From Pararhodospirillum photometricum DSM 122 (GTDB lineage Bacteria; Pseudomonadota; Alphaproteobacteria; Rhodospirillales; Rhodospirillaceae), in NCBI RefSeq assembly GCF_000284415.1, contig NC_017059.1, positions 1,628,544-1,654,781 on the forward strand: 26,238 nt of DNA, in the 5' to 3' direction. Every line of letters begins with the position of its first letter. The first letter of the stretch is position 1. A program made the position numbers and the translations under genes. Below are positions 9,438 to 18,145 of this stretch, one piece after another. The notes beneath the pieces are model-generated. The model saw only the letters and a list, made by a program, of their open reading frames with translations, did not search any database and was not told where the DNA came from.

Positions 9438-11935
9438 ATGGCCCTGCATTCCCTGCGCTCCGTCCTCCTGGCTTCGGCGGTCACGCTGACGGTGGCGTCG
9501 GGACTGGCCATCAGTGCCTTTGCCTTTAACACGTCACGACGGACGGTCGAACAAGTATCGGCCGCACTCCGCCACGAAATCGCCCGTCAGGTCACAGACC
9601 ATTTGCGGTTTTCCCTGGAAGGCGCACGCACCTCCTTGCGTGAGGTGGCCTTTGCTTTCGAAACCGGCCTGTTGTCCCTGGACAATCCCTCCCAGGTGGA
9701 ACGGGCCTTCCTGCTCAAGACGTTGTACAACCCGGTTATCACCGCCGTTAAGCTGGGAACCCGCGACGGCGGCATCGTAGCCGGCCTCCACACCGGCGCG
9801 GGCACCGGCCCCGGCACCGCGGGCTGGCTGATCCGAACCGAAGGTCTCATCGCCGGCCCGCTGATCCGCACGCCGGTGGATGCTAAGGGACAAGCCCTGG
9901 GACCGCCGCAACTCTATCCCGGCTACGACACCCGCGAGCGCTCCTGGTACCAAGACGGTGCCAAGGACCGGGATTTCGTGTGCGGCTCCATCTACGCCGT
10001 CTACGACACCCAGGACCTGTCCCAGCCGTGCAGCCTCGCCATTACCGGACCCCAGGGGGTCTTTCTCGGGGTGGCGGGCGCTGATCTCCAGTTGTCCGAG
10101 ATCAGCGCCTACCTAGCCCGGCTGCACACCACCACCCCAGGCCTGACCTTCATCATCGATCGCCAGGGGAACTTGGTGGCCACGTCCACCGGCGACGAGA
10201 TCGTGCACCCCGGGAGCCCCCAGCCCCCCCGCCGCTTGGCCGCCCGCGAGAGCAAGAATCCCCTGATTGCCGCCAGCGCCCACGCTTTTGAGACTCAGTT
10301 CCCCCCCGGGAGGTGGAGGTCGGAGGCCAACGCTACGCCCTGGAAATCGCCCCTGTCGATGAGCCGGCCCCGCTGGGCTGGCAGGTCATCAACATCGTCC
10401 CCGCGACGATTTACCACGCCCCCTTGGAAGAGGGGAACCGGGAGACCCTGTGGCTGATTTTGGTCTCGGTCGCCCTGATGGCCGGGATCATGGCCCTGGT
10501 GGCCCGGCACATCCTGCGCCCCCTGGACACCCTGACCTGCTCGGTCCAGGCGGTGGCGCGGGGAGATTATTCCCGCCGCCTCGACACAACCCGCGCCGAC
10601 GAAATCGGCGATCTGGCCCGCGCCGTCGATGCCCTGACCCAGCAATTGGACTCGTCGCGCGCCACCTTGGAACGGCGCCTGACCGACATCAGTGCCGCCG
10701 AGGCCCGCTTCGAGACACTGTTTGAGAGCGCCGAAATCGCCATCTGGAACGAAGACTTTACCGACTTGGCCGGGCGCCTGGAAATCTTGCGCCATCAAGG
10801 CGTGGTCGATCTGCGCGCCCACCTGCGCCAGACCCCCGAATTGGTCTGGGAGTTGCTGGCCTGCGTGCGCGTGCGCCACGTCAACCGCGCTTCGCTGCGC
10901 CTGTTCGGCGCGCGCGACGAAGCCGAGATCCTGTCGGGCCTCGCCCGGATCGTCACCCCGGAAACCCATGGGGTGCTCATCAACAAGTTTTGCGCGGTCT
11001 GGGCCCGGGAGAGCGTCTTCCAAAGCGAAACCGTACTGCGCACCCTGGGGGGCGAGCGCCGGGTGGTGCTGCTGTCGTTTCCTGTGCCGCAAACCGCCGA
11101 GGGCTTGGCCGCCGTGCCGGTAAGCTTCCTGGACGTCACCCCCATTCGCAAGGCCGAGGACCGCTTGCGGCGCAACACCCTCGAACTGGAGCGCTCCAAC
11201 TCCGACCTGGAGTCCTTTGCCTACGCCTCGGCTCACGACCTGCGCGAGCCGTTGCGCAACATCACCTCCTACACCACCTTGCTCTCGCGGCGACTGGCCG
11301 ACCGCCTGGAGCCGGAGGAGCAGGAGTTCTTCCACTATGTGCACCAAGGCGCGCTGCGCATGGACGACTTGGTGTGCGACCTTCTGGAGTTCTCGCGCAT
11401 CGGCCGCCCGGGCCGCCCGCTAGAGCCGGTCGATCTCGCCGACGTCACCGAGCGGCTGCTGCGCGCGCCGATCGAGGCCGGCGCCGAAACCGAAGGCGCG
11501 GCCTCCTTGCCCGTTGTGCTGGGCATCCCGGCCGACCTGGAAAAGCTCTACACCAACCTGCTGGGCAACGCCCTCAAATACCGCTCGCCCGACCGGCCCT
11601 TGCGCCTCACCTTCGGCGCGGTGCCCGAGGGATCGTTCTGGCGTTTGTGGCTGCGGGACAACGGCATCGGCTTGCAACCCGGCCAGGGCTACGAGGAGCG
11701 CATCTTCCGCCTGTTCCAGCGCCTGCACGGCCGCGCCGAGTACGGCGGCGGTACCGGTATCGGCCTCGCCATCTGCCGCAAGGTGGTGGAGCATCATGGC
11801 GGGCGGATGTGGGTGGAGTCGCCGGGGCTGGACCAGGGGACGACCTTCTTTTTCACCCTGCCCGCACCGCCGCCACGGGTCGGACCGCCGGGCAGTGTTT
11901 TCGGGCGGATGGAGTTGTTGCCCAAGGATCCCTGA
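9438..11935 (+). CDS. Membrane sensor histidine kinase (Cache-HAMP-HisKA-HATPase), frame broken once
   Basis: Predicted two-component sensor. From the ATG at 9438 there is an N-terminal membrane segment (residues about 5-28), then a periplasmic sensor of roughly 290 residues with the Cache-type motif YDTRERSWYQDGA. The frame is good to about residue 288 (TQFPP), breaks at the C7 run 10301-10307 and resumes one frame over as PREVEVGGQRYALEI; adding one C restores it. A second membrane segment (LWLILVSVALMAGIMAL, 10450-10500) leads to a HAMP linker (RPLDTLT to DEIGDLARAVDAL), a weak PAS-like region and a phytochrome-kinase-style H box SAHDLREPLRN, with His codon at 11234-11236. The ATPase domain has an N box NLLGNALKYRS, RDNGIG, and GGGTGIGLAICRKVVEHHGG. 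No response regulator lies beside it, so its partner and signal are unknown. Confidence 0.88.
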
Positions 11936-11948
11936 GCACGGGAAGGGA

Positions 11949-11977
11949 AGGCTGGGGAGACAGGGCCTCCCCAGACC
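11949..11977 (-). repeat. Palindromic intergenic element, copy 7 (degenerate)
   Basis: AGGCTGGGGAGACAGGGCCTCCCCAGACC. The left arm reads GGGGAGACA, so the stem is imperfect and the distal CCCT is lost. It lies 14 nt after the kinase stop and 7 nt from the Anbu gene stop on the other strand. Confidence 0.75.
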
Positions 11978-11983
11978 GCACGT

Positions 11984-12763
11984 TTAGCCGGGAGCCCCGG
12001 GCAGCAGGTCTTCGGCGAAGGGCAGGTCGGGGAGGTCGTGGAACAGGCGGCGCACCCCCTCGCCCCATTGGTCGCGCAAGGTCAGCAAATAGGGGTCATC
12101 GGCCCGCAGGCGCCGACGCACCGCGCTGCCGAGGCTGTCGCGGCGATAGATCAGGAGATCAAGCGGCGGCCCGACCGAGAGGTTGGAGCGCATGGTGGAA
12201 TCGAAGGATACCAAGGCGCATTTGGCGGCCTCGGCCAGCGGCGTTTCGTGGGAAATGACCCGGTCCAAGATCGGCTTGCCGTACTTGGTTTCGCCAATCT
12301 GGAAAAAGGGCGTGTCCTCCCCAGCTTCGATGTAGTTGCCGGCGGCATAGATCATGAACAGGCGCATCGGCCCGCCCCGTACTTGGCCGGCCAGCAGGAA
12401 GGAACAGATGAAATCGTTGCCTTGTTCACGCAAGGCAGCGGCATCGCGGTGATGCACAGCACGCACCGCCTCGCCCACCGCGCGAGCGGCCGCTGTCAGG
12501 CCGGGCACGGTCATCAGGCGGCCATGCGAGGCCGGGGCGATCTCGTCGCCCTCCTCCAGACGCACCGAATCTTCCAGCAGCGCAACCACCGACTGGGTGA
12601 TGGCGAGATTACCGGCCGAAAGCAGCACGATCACCCGCTCGCCCGGACGCTCCCACACCCTTAATTTGCGAAACGTGGCAACATTATCAACGCCGGCATT
12701 GGTCCGCGTATCGGCAGCCATGACCAACCCGTCGTTGAGCAGCATGCCCAAACAATAGGTCAC
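11984..12763 (-). CDS. Anbu-type proteasome-like peptidase
   Basis: Member of the Ntn-hydrolase family related to proteasome beta subunits and HslV, known as Anbu. I chose the GTG at 12763 rather than an upstream ATG at 12790: GGGAG lies 7 nt before it, and this start makes threonine residue 2 (M-T-Y-C), the position that becomes the N-terminal nucleophile in this fold once Met is removed. The product is 259 residues. Family landmarks follow: GMLLNDGLVMAADTRTNAGVDN near the N-terminus, FRKLRVWE, LLSAGNLAITQSV, MIYAAGNYIEA and KYGKPILDRVI. In many bacteria Anbu sits with ATP-grasp, alpha-E and transglutaminase-like genes; none of them is here. It is divergent from the biotin operon and convergent with the kinase. 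The substrate is unknown. Confidence 0.9.
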   Translation of the reverse strand: MTYCLGMLLNDGLVMAADTRTNAGVDNVATFRKLRVWERPGERVIVLLSAGNLAITQSVVALLEDSVRLEEGDEIAPASHGRLMTVPGLTAAARAVGEAVRAVHHRDAAALREQGNDFICSFLLAGQVRGGPMRLFMIYAAGNYIEAGEDTPFFQIGETKYGKPILDRVISHETPLAEAAKCALVSFDSTMRSNLSVGPPLDLLIYRRDSLGSAVRRRLRADDPYLLTLRDQWGEGVRRLFHDLPDLPFAEDLLPGAPG

Positions 12764-12838
12764 CCGAGTTCTCCCTTTCTGGTGCCTCAAGTTTCCCCCG
12801 GACGGCCCAGGCTTTCAAGCGGATTCCCCTAGGAAGGG

Positions 12839-12871
12839 AGGGGTCTGGGGAGGCCCCGCCTCCCCAGCCTT
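12839..12871 (+). repeat. Palindromic intergenic element, copy 8
   Basis: AGGGGTCTGGGGAGGC, CCC-type loop, GCCTCCCCAGCCTT followed by GCTTTCCTTTTT. Unlike most copies it lies between two divergent genes (the Anbu peptidase and bioF), before the BioR boxes. Confidence 0.88.
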
Positions 12872-12912
12872 GCTTTCCTTTTTCCCCTTCCCCTTCACCC
12901 CCCCTCCTATTT

Positions 12913-12922
12913 TTATAGATAA
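12913..12922 (+). promoter_or_regulatory. BioR-type operator, box 1
   Basis: TTATAGATAA is an exact match to the published BioR consensus TTATMKATAA of alphaproteobacterial biotin genes. It lies in an AT-rich patch 88 nt before the bioF start, so it could repress the operon when biotin is sufficient. A TATGAT -10-like hexamer (12953-12958) lies between it and box 2. Confidence 0.8.
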
Positions 12923-12985
12923 AAATTCCCGTGCAATCCCCTAAAACCCCCGTATGATGCCACCACCATAGATCATGCCTCAATA

Positions 12986-12995
12986 TTATCTATTA
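12986..12995 (+). promoter_or_regulatory. BioR-type operator, box 2
   Basis: TTATCTATTA matches TTATCTATAA, the other orientation of the BioR consensus, at 9 of 10 positions, 14 nt before the bioF start codon. A third, weaker ATAGAT core lies at 12968-12973. Confidence 0.65.
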
Positions 12996-13009
12996 TCAGG
13001 CCCTCACCG

Positions 13010-14156
13010 ATGCCCCACCCTCCCCCCCGCCTCGCCCGCTACCAAGCCGATCTCGACCAACTGGCGCGCCGGGGCCGGGGCCGGGCCCTGCTGCCGGCCC
13101 AGGGCCTCGACTTCTCGTCCAACGATTACCTCGCCCTGGCCAACGACCCGGCCCTGGCCCAAGCCGCCCACGACGCTTTGGCGCGCGGCGTGCCGGTTGG
13201 GGCCGGTGGCTCGCGCCTGCTGCGCGGCAACCACCCGGAACACCAAGCCCTGGAGGCCGAAGCCGCCCGCTTTTTTTGGCGCCGAGCGGGTGCTCTATTT
13301 CAACAGCGGCTACACCGCCAATCTGGCGGTCCTCTCGACCTTGCCGCGACGCGGCGACTTGATCGTCTACGATACCCTGATCCACGCCAGCGCCCACGCC
13401 GGCATCAAGGCCGGCCGCGCCCACGCCCTGGCGGTGCCCCACAACGACGCCAACGCCATCGCCACCACCTTGGAACGCTGGCGGCAGGCGGGCGGACGCG
13501 GGGTGCCGTGGATTGTCGTGGAAAGCCTCTACTCCATGGACGGCGACCCGGCGCCGCTCGCCGACCTTGCCCTCATCGCCCAGCGCCACGACGCCTTTTT
13601 GGTGATCGACGAGGCCCATGCGACCGGCGTGCTGGGGCCCCAAGGACGCGGCCTCGCCGCCGCTCTGGAAGGCCAGGACAACGTCATCGTCGTGCACACC
13701 TGCGGCAAGGCCCTCGGCACGACCGGCGCGCTGGTGGGGGCCCCGGCTGTTTTGTGCGACACCCTGGTGGCCCAGGCCCGACCCTTTTTGTATGCCACCG
13801 CCCCCTCGCCCCTTCAGGCCGCCTTGGTGCGTGCCGCCTTGGCGCTGGTGGCCCAGGACGACGGGCGACGCGCCCGGCTGGCCGATATGGTGGCCCAGGC
13901 CAACCAGCAGCTTGGCGCCAAAACCGGCCGGCCGGGCAGCGGCTCGCACATCCTCCCGGTGATCGTGGGCGACAACGCCCGCGCCGTCGCTCTCGCCAAC
14001 CGCCTCCAGGCGCGGGGCTTCGACGTGCGGGCCATCCGCCCGCCCACGGTGCCGCTGGGCACGGCGCGCTTGCGCCTGAGCCTCACCCTCCACGCCGATG
14101 AGGCCGCTGTGGCGGCCCTGACCACGGCCCTGGCCGAGGAGCTTGCATGTCCGTGA
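13010..14156 (+). CDS. bioF: 8-amino-7-oxononanoate synthase, frame broken once
   Basis: PLP enzyme condensing a pimeloyl thioester with L-alanine, the first step of biotin ring assembly. The ATG at 13010 opens MPHPPPRLARYQADLDQLA, followed by DFSSNDYLALAND and VGAGGSRLLRGNHPEHQALE, all typical of BioF. At the T7 run 13271-13277 the frame breaks; removing one T gives AARFFGAERVLYFNSGYTANLAVLS and the rest is open to 14156. Further landmarks are VVESLYSMDGDPAPL, DEAHATGVLGPQGRG and the PLP lysine (codon 13707-13709) in HTCGKALGTTGA. The repaired length is about 381 residues, normal for the family. An alternative open frame from 12975 has a meaningless N-terminus and is an effect of the frameshift. 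It is the first gene of a biotin operon and overlaps bioD by 10 nt. Confidence 0.94.
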
Positions 14157-14797
14157 TCCTGCCCCGCCGCCTTGTGGTCAGCGGCACCGATACCGGGATC
14201 GGCAAAACCGTGGTGGCCGCCGCCCTGACCCAAGCCCTGAACGCCGCCTATTGGAAGCCGGTGCAAGCCGGCCTTGACGGCGAGACCGACAGCGCCACCG
14301 TTGCCCGGCTGGCCGGCGTGGGGCCGGCGCAGATTATCCCCGAGGCGTGGCGCCTCACCACCCCGGCCTCGCCCCACCGGGCCGCCGCCCTTGATGGCGT
14401 GACGATCGATCTGGTCGGCTTGGTGCCGCCAGCGGCCCCGTCCCTGGTCATTGAGGGGGCCGGGGGCGTGATGACTCCCCTCACCCGCTGCGACACCTTC
14501 GCCGACCTTTTCGCGCTGTGGCGGATCCCGGTCGTCCTGGTGGCCCGCACCGCGCTGGGCACCCTCAACCATACTTTGCTGGCCCTGGAGGCCCTGGGTC
14601 ATCGGGACGTGCCGGTGGTCGGGGTGGCGTTTGTCGGCGATCCCCAGCCCGATACCGAGGCCCTGATCCCGGAGATGACCGGCGTTCCCCGCCTGGGCCG
14701 CCTGCCGGTTCTGCCCTCCCTGACCCCGGACACCCTACGCACGGCGTTCCTCACCCATTTCCCGGACGTTCACCCAGCCCCTGCGGAGACCCCGTGA
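14147..14797 (+). CDS. bioD: Dethiobiotin synthetase
   Basis: Carboxylates 7,8-diaminononanoate and closes the ureido ring using ATP and CO2. The 216-residue protein has the P-loop GTDTGIGKT at residues 13-21, the substrate-binding YWKPVQAG near 35-42, and the [10 protein letters not shown] segment, all classic BioD motifs. It starts inside the end of bioF (10-nt overlap) and its TGA overlaps the bioA ATG (sequence TGATG), so translational coupling is likely. Confidence 0.97.
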   Translation: MSVILPRRLVVSGTDTGIGKTVVAAALTQALNAAYWKPVQAGLDGETDSATVARLAGVGPAQIIPEAWRLTTPASPHRAAALDGVTIDLVGLVPPAAPSLVIEGAGGVMTPLTRCDTFADLFALWRIPVVLVARTALGTLNHTLLALEALGHRDVPVVGVAFVGDPQPDTEALIPEMTGVPRLGRLPVLPSLTPDTLRTAFLTHFPDVHPAPAETP

Positions 14798-16071
14798 TGC
14801 CCGCCTCCCCGTCGCCGGTCTGGCGCCCCTTTACCCAGCACCACCTCGACCCGGCCCCGCCTCACATCGTGCGCACCCAAGGCGCCTGGCTGGAGGATGC
14901 CCAAGGCCGGACTTATCTCGACGCCATCTCTTCGTGGTGGGTGATCACCCACGGGCATCGCCACCCGGTGATCATGGCCGCCATCGAACAGGCGGCGCAC
15001 ACCCTGGACCAAGTGATTTTCGCCGAGTTCACCCACGCGCCGGCCGAAGCCCTGGCCCGGGGCCTGATCGAGCGGGCGCCGCCCGGCCTGACGCGCGTTT
15101 TCTATTCCGACAGCGGCTCCACGGCGGTGGAGGTCGGGATCAAGATGGCGTTCGGTTTCTTCCACAACCAGGGCATCCCTCGATCGCGGCTGGTGGTGAT
15201 GGAGCACGGCTATCACGGCGATACCATCGGCACCATGTCGGCGGGAGCGCGCGGCGTGTTCAACGCCCCCTATGCGCCCTTGCTGTTCGAGGTCGCCACG
15301 CTGCCGTTTCCCGAGCCCGGCCACGAACAGGCCACCTTGGATGCCTTCGCCGCCCAGTGCCAGACCGGCGAGGTCGCCGCGCTGCTGATCGAGCCCCTGG
15401 TTCTCGGAGCCGGCGGCATGAAAATGTATCCGGCCTGGGTACTGGGCGAGCTGAAGCGCATCGCCGAGCACGCCGGGGTCTTGCTCATCGCCGACGAGGT
15501 TATGACCGGCTGGGGCCGCACCGGCACCCTGTTTGCCTGCACCCAGGCCGCCCTCACCCCCGACATCTTGTGCCTGTCCAAGGGCCTGACCGGCGGCGCC
15601 TTGCCGCTGGCCGCCACCTTGTGCACCGAGCCGATCTTTGCCGCCCATCTGGCCGAGGACCGGCGCAAGACCTTTTTCCACTCCAGTTCCTATACCGCCA
15701 ACCCGCTGGCCTGCGCCGCCGGGCTGGCCAATCTCCAGGTCTGGGACACCGAGCCGGTCCAAGCGCGCCTCGACACCCTGGCCACCCACCAGCGCGAGCG
15801 GCTGGCCCGCTTTGCCCACGACCCCCGTTTTGTCAACGTGCGCCAGTGCGGCACCCTCACCGCCTTGGACGTCCGGGTCTTCACCCCGGGCTATCTTTCC
15901 GACATCGGCCCACGCCTGCGCCGCTTTTTCCGCGAGCGCGGCGTGATCATCCGACCGCTCGGCAACGTCATCTATCTGATGCCCCCCTACTGCGTGACGG
16001 GCAGCGAACTGGATCTGGCCTACGAGGCCATCGACGAAGCCGTGGCCCGCATCGCCGGGGGGACCCCATGA
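14797..16071 (+). CDS. bioA: Adenosylmethionine-8-amino-7-oxononanoate aminotransferase
   Basis: PLP class III aminotransferase converting 8-amino-7-oxononanoate to 7,8-diaminononanoate, typically with SAM as amino donor. The 424-residue product has the BioA N-terminus [10 protein letters not shown], the substrate-pocket [13 protein letters not shown] (45-57), the PLP region [14 protein letters not shown] (104-117), [14 protein letters not shown], the [11 protein letters not shown] motif (233-243) and the PLP lysine K262 in CLSKGLTGG. The two tryptophans at 47-48 and the SAM-type pocket argue against the lysine-using BioK variant, but I cannot exclude it. The ATG overlaps the bioD stop, and its own TGA overlaps the next ATG. 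Confidence 0.97.
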   Translation: MPASPSPVWRPFTQHHLDPAPPHIVRTQGAWLEDAQGRTYLDAISSWWVITHGHRHPVIMAAIEQAAHTLDQVIFAEFTHAPAEALARGLIERAPPGLTRVFYSDSGSTAVEVGIKMAFGFFHNQGIPRSRLVVMEHGYHGDTIGTMSAGARGVFNAPYAPLLFEVATLPFPEPGHEQATLDAFAAQCQTGEVAALLIEPLVLGAGGMKMYPAWVLGELKRIAEHAGVLLIADEVMTGWGRTGTLFACTQAALTPDILCLSKGLTGGALPLAATLCTEPIFAAHLAEDRRKTFFHSSSYTANPLACAAGLANLQVWDTEPVQARLDTLATHQRERLARFAHDPRFVNVRQCGTLTALDVRVFTPGYLSDIGPRLRRFFRERGVIIRPLGNVIYLMPPYCVTGSELDLAYEAIDEAVARIAGGTP

Positions 16072-17057
16072 CTCCAGGCCTCGCCAGCCGCCTCGCCGGA
16101 GTCGGCCACTTTGTCCCAGAACAGCGCATTGCCAACGCCGTGCTGGAAGAGCGCCTGGGCCTGGAGCCCGGGTGGATCGAACGGCGCACCGGCATCCAGG
16201 CCCGGCGCTGGGCCGCCCCCGACCAGAGCCTCAGCGACCTCGCCCTCCCGGCCGGCCAGCATGCCCTGACCGCCGCCGGGATCGACCCCGACGACGTGGG
16301 GCTGGTCTTGCTGGCCACCTCGACTCCCGACCACCTACTGCCGCCCACCGCGCCTCTGGTCGCCCACCGCCTGGGACTGCGCCGCACCGGGGCCATCGAC
16401 CTGACCGGCGCCTGCTCCGGCTTTCTCTACGCCCTCACCCTGGCCGATGGCTTTGTGCGCACCCAGGGCCGGGCGGTGCTGGTCATTGCCGCCAACCTCC
16501 TCAGCCGACGCATGAATCCCCTGGAACGGGCCAGCGCCATCGTCTTTGCCGACGCCGCCGGCGCCGTGGTCCTCACCCCCGATGGCCCGCCCGGCACCGG
16601 CTTGGTGGGGGTCGATCTTGATGCCGATGGCCGCCACTACGACCTGATCACCATCCCGGCCGGCGGCAGCAAGCAGCCCTTCCACCCCGACCTGGATCCC
16701 CGCGACGTGCTGATGACCCTGCGCGATGGCCAAGCGGTGTTCGCCCACGCGGTGCGTATGATGACCCACTGCTCGCGCCGCGCCCTGGCCCAGGCCGGCG
16801 AAAGCCCCGCGACCCTCGATCGCTTCCTGCCCCACCAAGCCAACGCCCGCCTCTTTGATGCGGTCGGCGAGCAGTTGGGCCTCGACCCCCGGCGCACGGC
16901 GCGCAGCATCGTCGAGTACGGCAACGCCTCGGCCGCCACCATTCCCCTGTCGCTGTCCCTCTCCCACCAGGAGAGGCCGCTGCACCCGGGGGAGCGCCTG
17001 CTGCTGTGTGCCGCTGGGGCCGGCATGATGGGGGGGGCCGTGGTGTGGCGCGTGTAG
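16068..17057 (+). CDS. bioZ: KAS III-like 3-ketoacyl synthase, probable BioZ
   Basis: A 329-residue FabH-fold enzyme with the Cys-His-Asn triad visible as C116 ([11 protein letters not shown]), H256 (LPHQAN) and N286 (YGNASAA). It overlaps bioA by 4 nt (ATGA) as the last gene of the bioFDA operon. In alphaproteobacteria the KAS III paralogue in this place is BioZ, which starts pimeloyl-ACP synthesis by condensing glutaryl-CoA with malonyl-ACP and so bypasses BioC/BioH. Position and coupling make that role far more likely than housekeeping FabH, whose gene normally sits with plsX. The sequence alone does not prove the acyl substrate. Palindromic element copy 9 follows the stop. Confidence 0.9.
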   Translation: MTPGLASRLAGVGHFVPEQRIANAVLEERLGLEPGWIERRTGIQARRWAAPDQSLSDLALPAGQHALTAAGIDPDDVGLVLLATSTPDHLLPPTAPLVAHRLGLRRTGAIDLTGACSGFLYALTLADGFVRTQGRAVLVIAANLLSRRMNPLERASAIVFADAAGAVVLTPDGPPGTGLVGVDLDADGRHYDLITIPAGGSKQPFHPDLDPRDVLMTLRDGQAVFAHAVRMMTHCSRRALAQAGESPATLDRFLPHQANARLFDAVGEQLGLDPRRTARSIVEYGNASAATIPLSLSLSHQERPLHPGERLLLCAAGAGMMGGAVVWRV

Positions 17058-17065
17058 AGAAAGGG

Positions 17066-17097
17066 AAGGCTGGGGAGGCGGGCCTCCCCAGACCCCT
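17066..17097 (-). repeat. Palindromic intergenic element, copy 9
   Basis: AAGGCTGGGGAGGC, GG loop, GCCTCCCCAGACCCCT, starting 9 nt after the bioZ stop. The sequence beyond it (CGATTCCTGGGGCCGCGCCTC) resembles the sequence after copy 10, so the repeat unit may be longer than the hairpin. Confidence 0.9.
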
Positions 17098-17186
17098 CGA
17101 TTCCTGGGGCCGCGCCTCCCTAGCCATCCCCTGGACCAAGCGGTATAAGGGAAAAGTCTCCCTGTCTCAGCCGAGAGGATCCTGCG

Positions 17187-18029
17187 ATGAAAGTTCTGGT
17201 GGCGTCCGATCTCACCGCAGCGGCCGATCGCGCCCTGGCCCGCGCCGCAAGCCTCGCCCGCCAGCCCACCGACACCATCCACGTCGTCCACGTGGTGGAC
17301 GCCAGCCTCCCCCACGATCTGCAAGGCCCGGCCCTAGAGTGGGCCCGCACCGTCCTCGCCCGGCAACTGGAGGACATCCAGGGGCCGCGCACCTCGTTCG
17401 AGGTGGTCGCAGGCCGGTTGCGTCCGGTGATCCTGGCCCAGCTCAAAAGCCTGGACGCCGACCTCCTGGTGCTGGGCCGCCGTGACCCCGATCCCGAGGC
17501 CTCGCCCTTCATCGAGACCGCCGCCGGCCACCTGCTGCGCGAGTGCCAGCGTCCCGCCCTGGTGGTGCGCGACGCCCCCCGGCAGCCCTACCAGAACGTG
17601 GTCATCGGCGTGGACTTCTCGGTCCAGTCCCGCGCCGCCCTGCGCCAAGCCCGGCAGGTCGCCCCCGACGCCTGCCTGCATCTGGTCCACGCCGACGACA
17701 ATCCCTTCGCCGACCGCCCGGAAGCCGCCGAGTTAGGGAGCCTCGACTACAGCCGGCGCCTGGAGCACGAGGCCTTTCTCGCCGCTGAAATGGAGTTGCT
17801 GACCCGGGCGCTGATCGAGGCCGGCCACCCTGCCGACCGCCTGACCAGCGAGATTGCCGAGGGAACGCCCGAGGCCGCCTTGGGCCAAGCCTTCCGCCGC
17901 ACCTCGGCTGATCTGCTGATCATCGGCACCCACGGCCGCACCGGCTTGTTCCGCGCCCTCTGGGGCAGCGTCGCCACCCGCCTTTTGGAAACGCCGTTTT
18001 GCGATACGTTGGTGGTTAAGGCACCTTAA
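17187..18029 (+). CDS. Tandem-domain universal stress protein (UspA family)
   Basis: A 280-residue cytoplasmic protein of two Usp domains, residues about 1-130 and 135-280. GAGAGGATC lies before the ATG. The first domain opens MKVLVASDLTAAADRALARA and contains DLLVLGRRDPDPEASP, which lacks the glycine-rich nucleotide loop. The second opens VVIGVDFSVQSRAALRQA and contains GTHGRTGLFRALWGS, a complete GX2GX9GS ATP-binding signature. One degenerate and one ATP-competent half is a known Usp arrangement. Such proteins are usually induced by starvation, oxygen limitation or other stresses, but the sequence does not say which. It stands alone between two copies of the palindromic element and is convergent with acoR. 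Confidence 0.93.
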   Translation: MKVLVASDLTAAADRALARAASLARQPTDTIHVVHVVDASLPHDLQGPALEWARTVLARQLEDIQGPRTSFEVVAGRLRPVILAQLKSLDADLLVLGRRDPDPEASPFIETAAGHLLRECQRPALVVRDAPRQPYQNVVIGVDFSVQSRAALRQARQVAPDACLHLVHADDNPFADRPEAAELGSLDYSRRLEHEAFLAAEMELLTRALIEAGHPADRLTSEIAEGTPEAALGQAFRRTSADLLIIGTHGRTGLFRALWGSVATRLLETPFCDTLVVKAP

Positions 18030-18033
18030 AGGG

Positions 18034-18065
18034 AAGGCTGGGGAGGCTTGCCTCCCCAGACCCCT
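18034..18065 (-). repeat. Palindromic intergenic element, copy 10
   Basis: AAGGCTGGGGAGGC, TT loop, GCCTCCCCAGACCCCT, 4 nt after the usp stop. It forms an inverted pair with copy 11, 43 nt away, in the convergent usp/acoR gap. Confidence 0.9.
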
Positions 18066-18108
18066 CCATTCCTGGGGCCCGGCCTCGCTCGTAGCGCCAA
18101 AATCAACG

Positions 18109-18140
18109 AGGGGTCTGGGGAGGCAAGCCTCCCCAGCCTT
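18109..18140 (+). repeat. Palindromic intergenic element, copy 11
   Basis: AGGGGTCTGGGGAGGC, AA loop, GCCTCCCCAGCCTT, ending 5 nt from the acoR stop on the minus strand. Inverted partner of copy 10. Confidence 0.9.
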
Positions 18141-18145
18141 CCCTT

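Noticed and set aside
14934..16067. Long upstream extension of the bioZ frame inside bioA
   Set aside because: It overlaps the strongly supported bioA frame; the true start is the ATGA overlap at 16068, where KAS III sequence begins.
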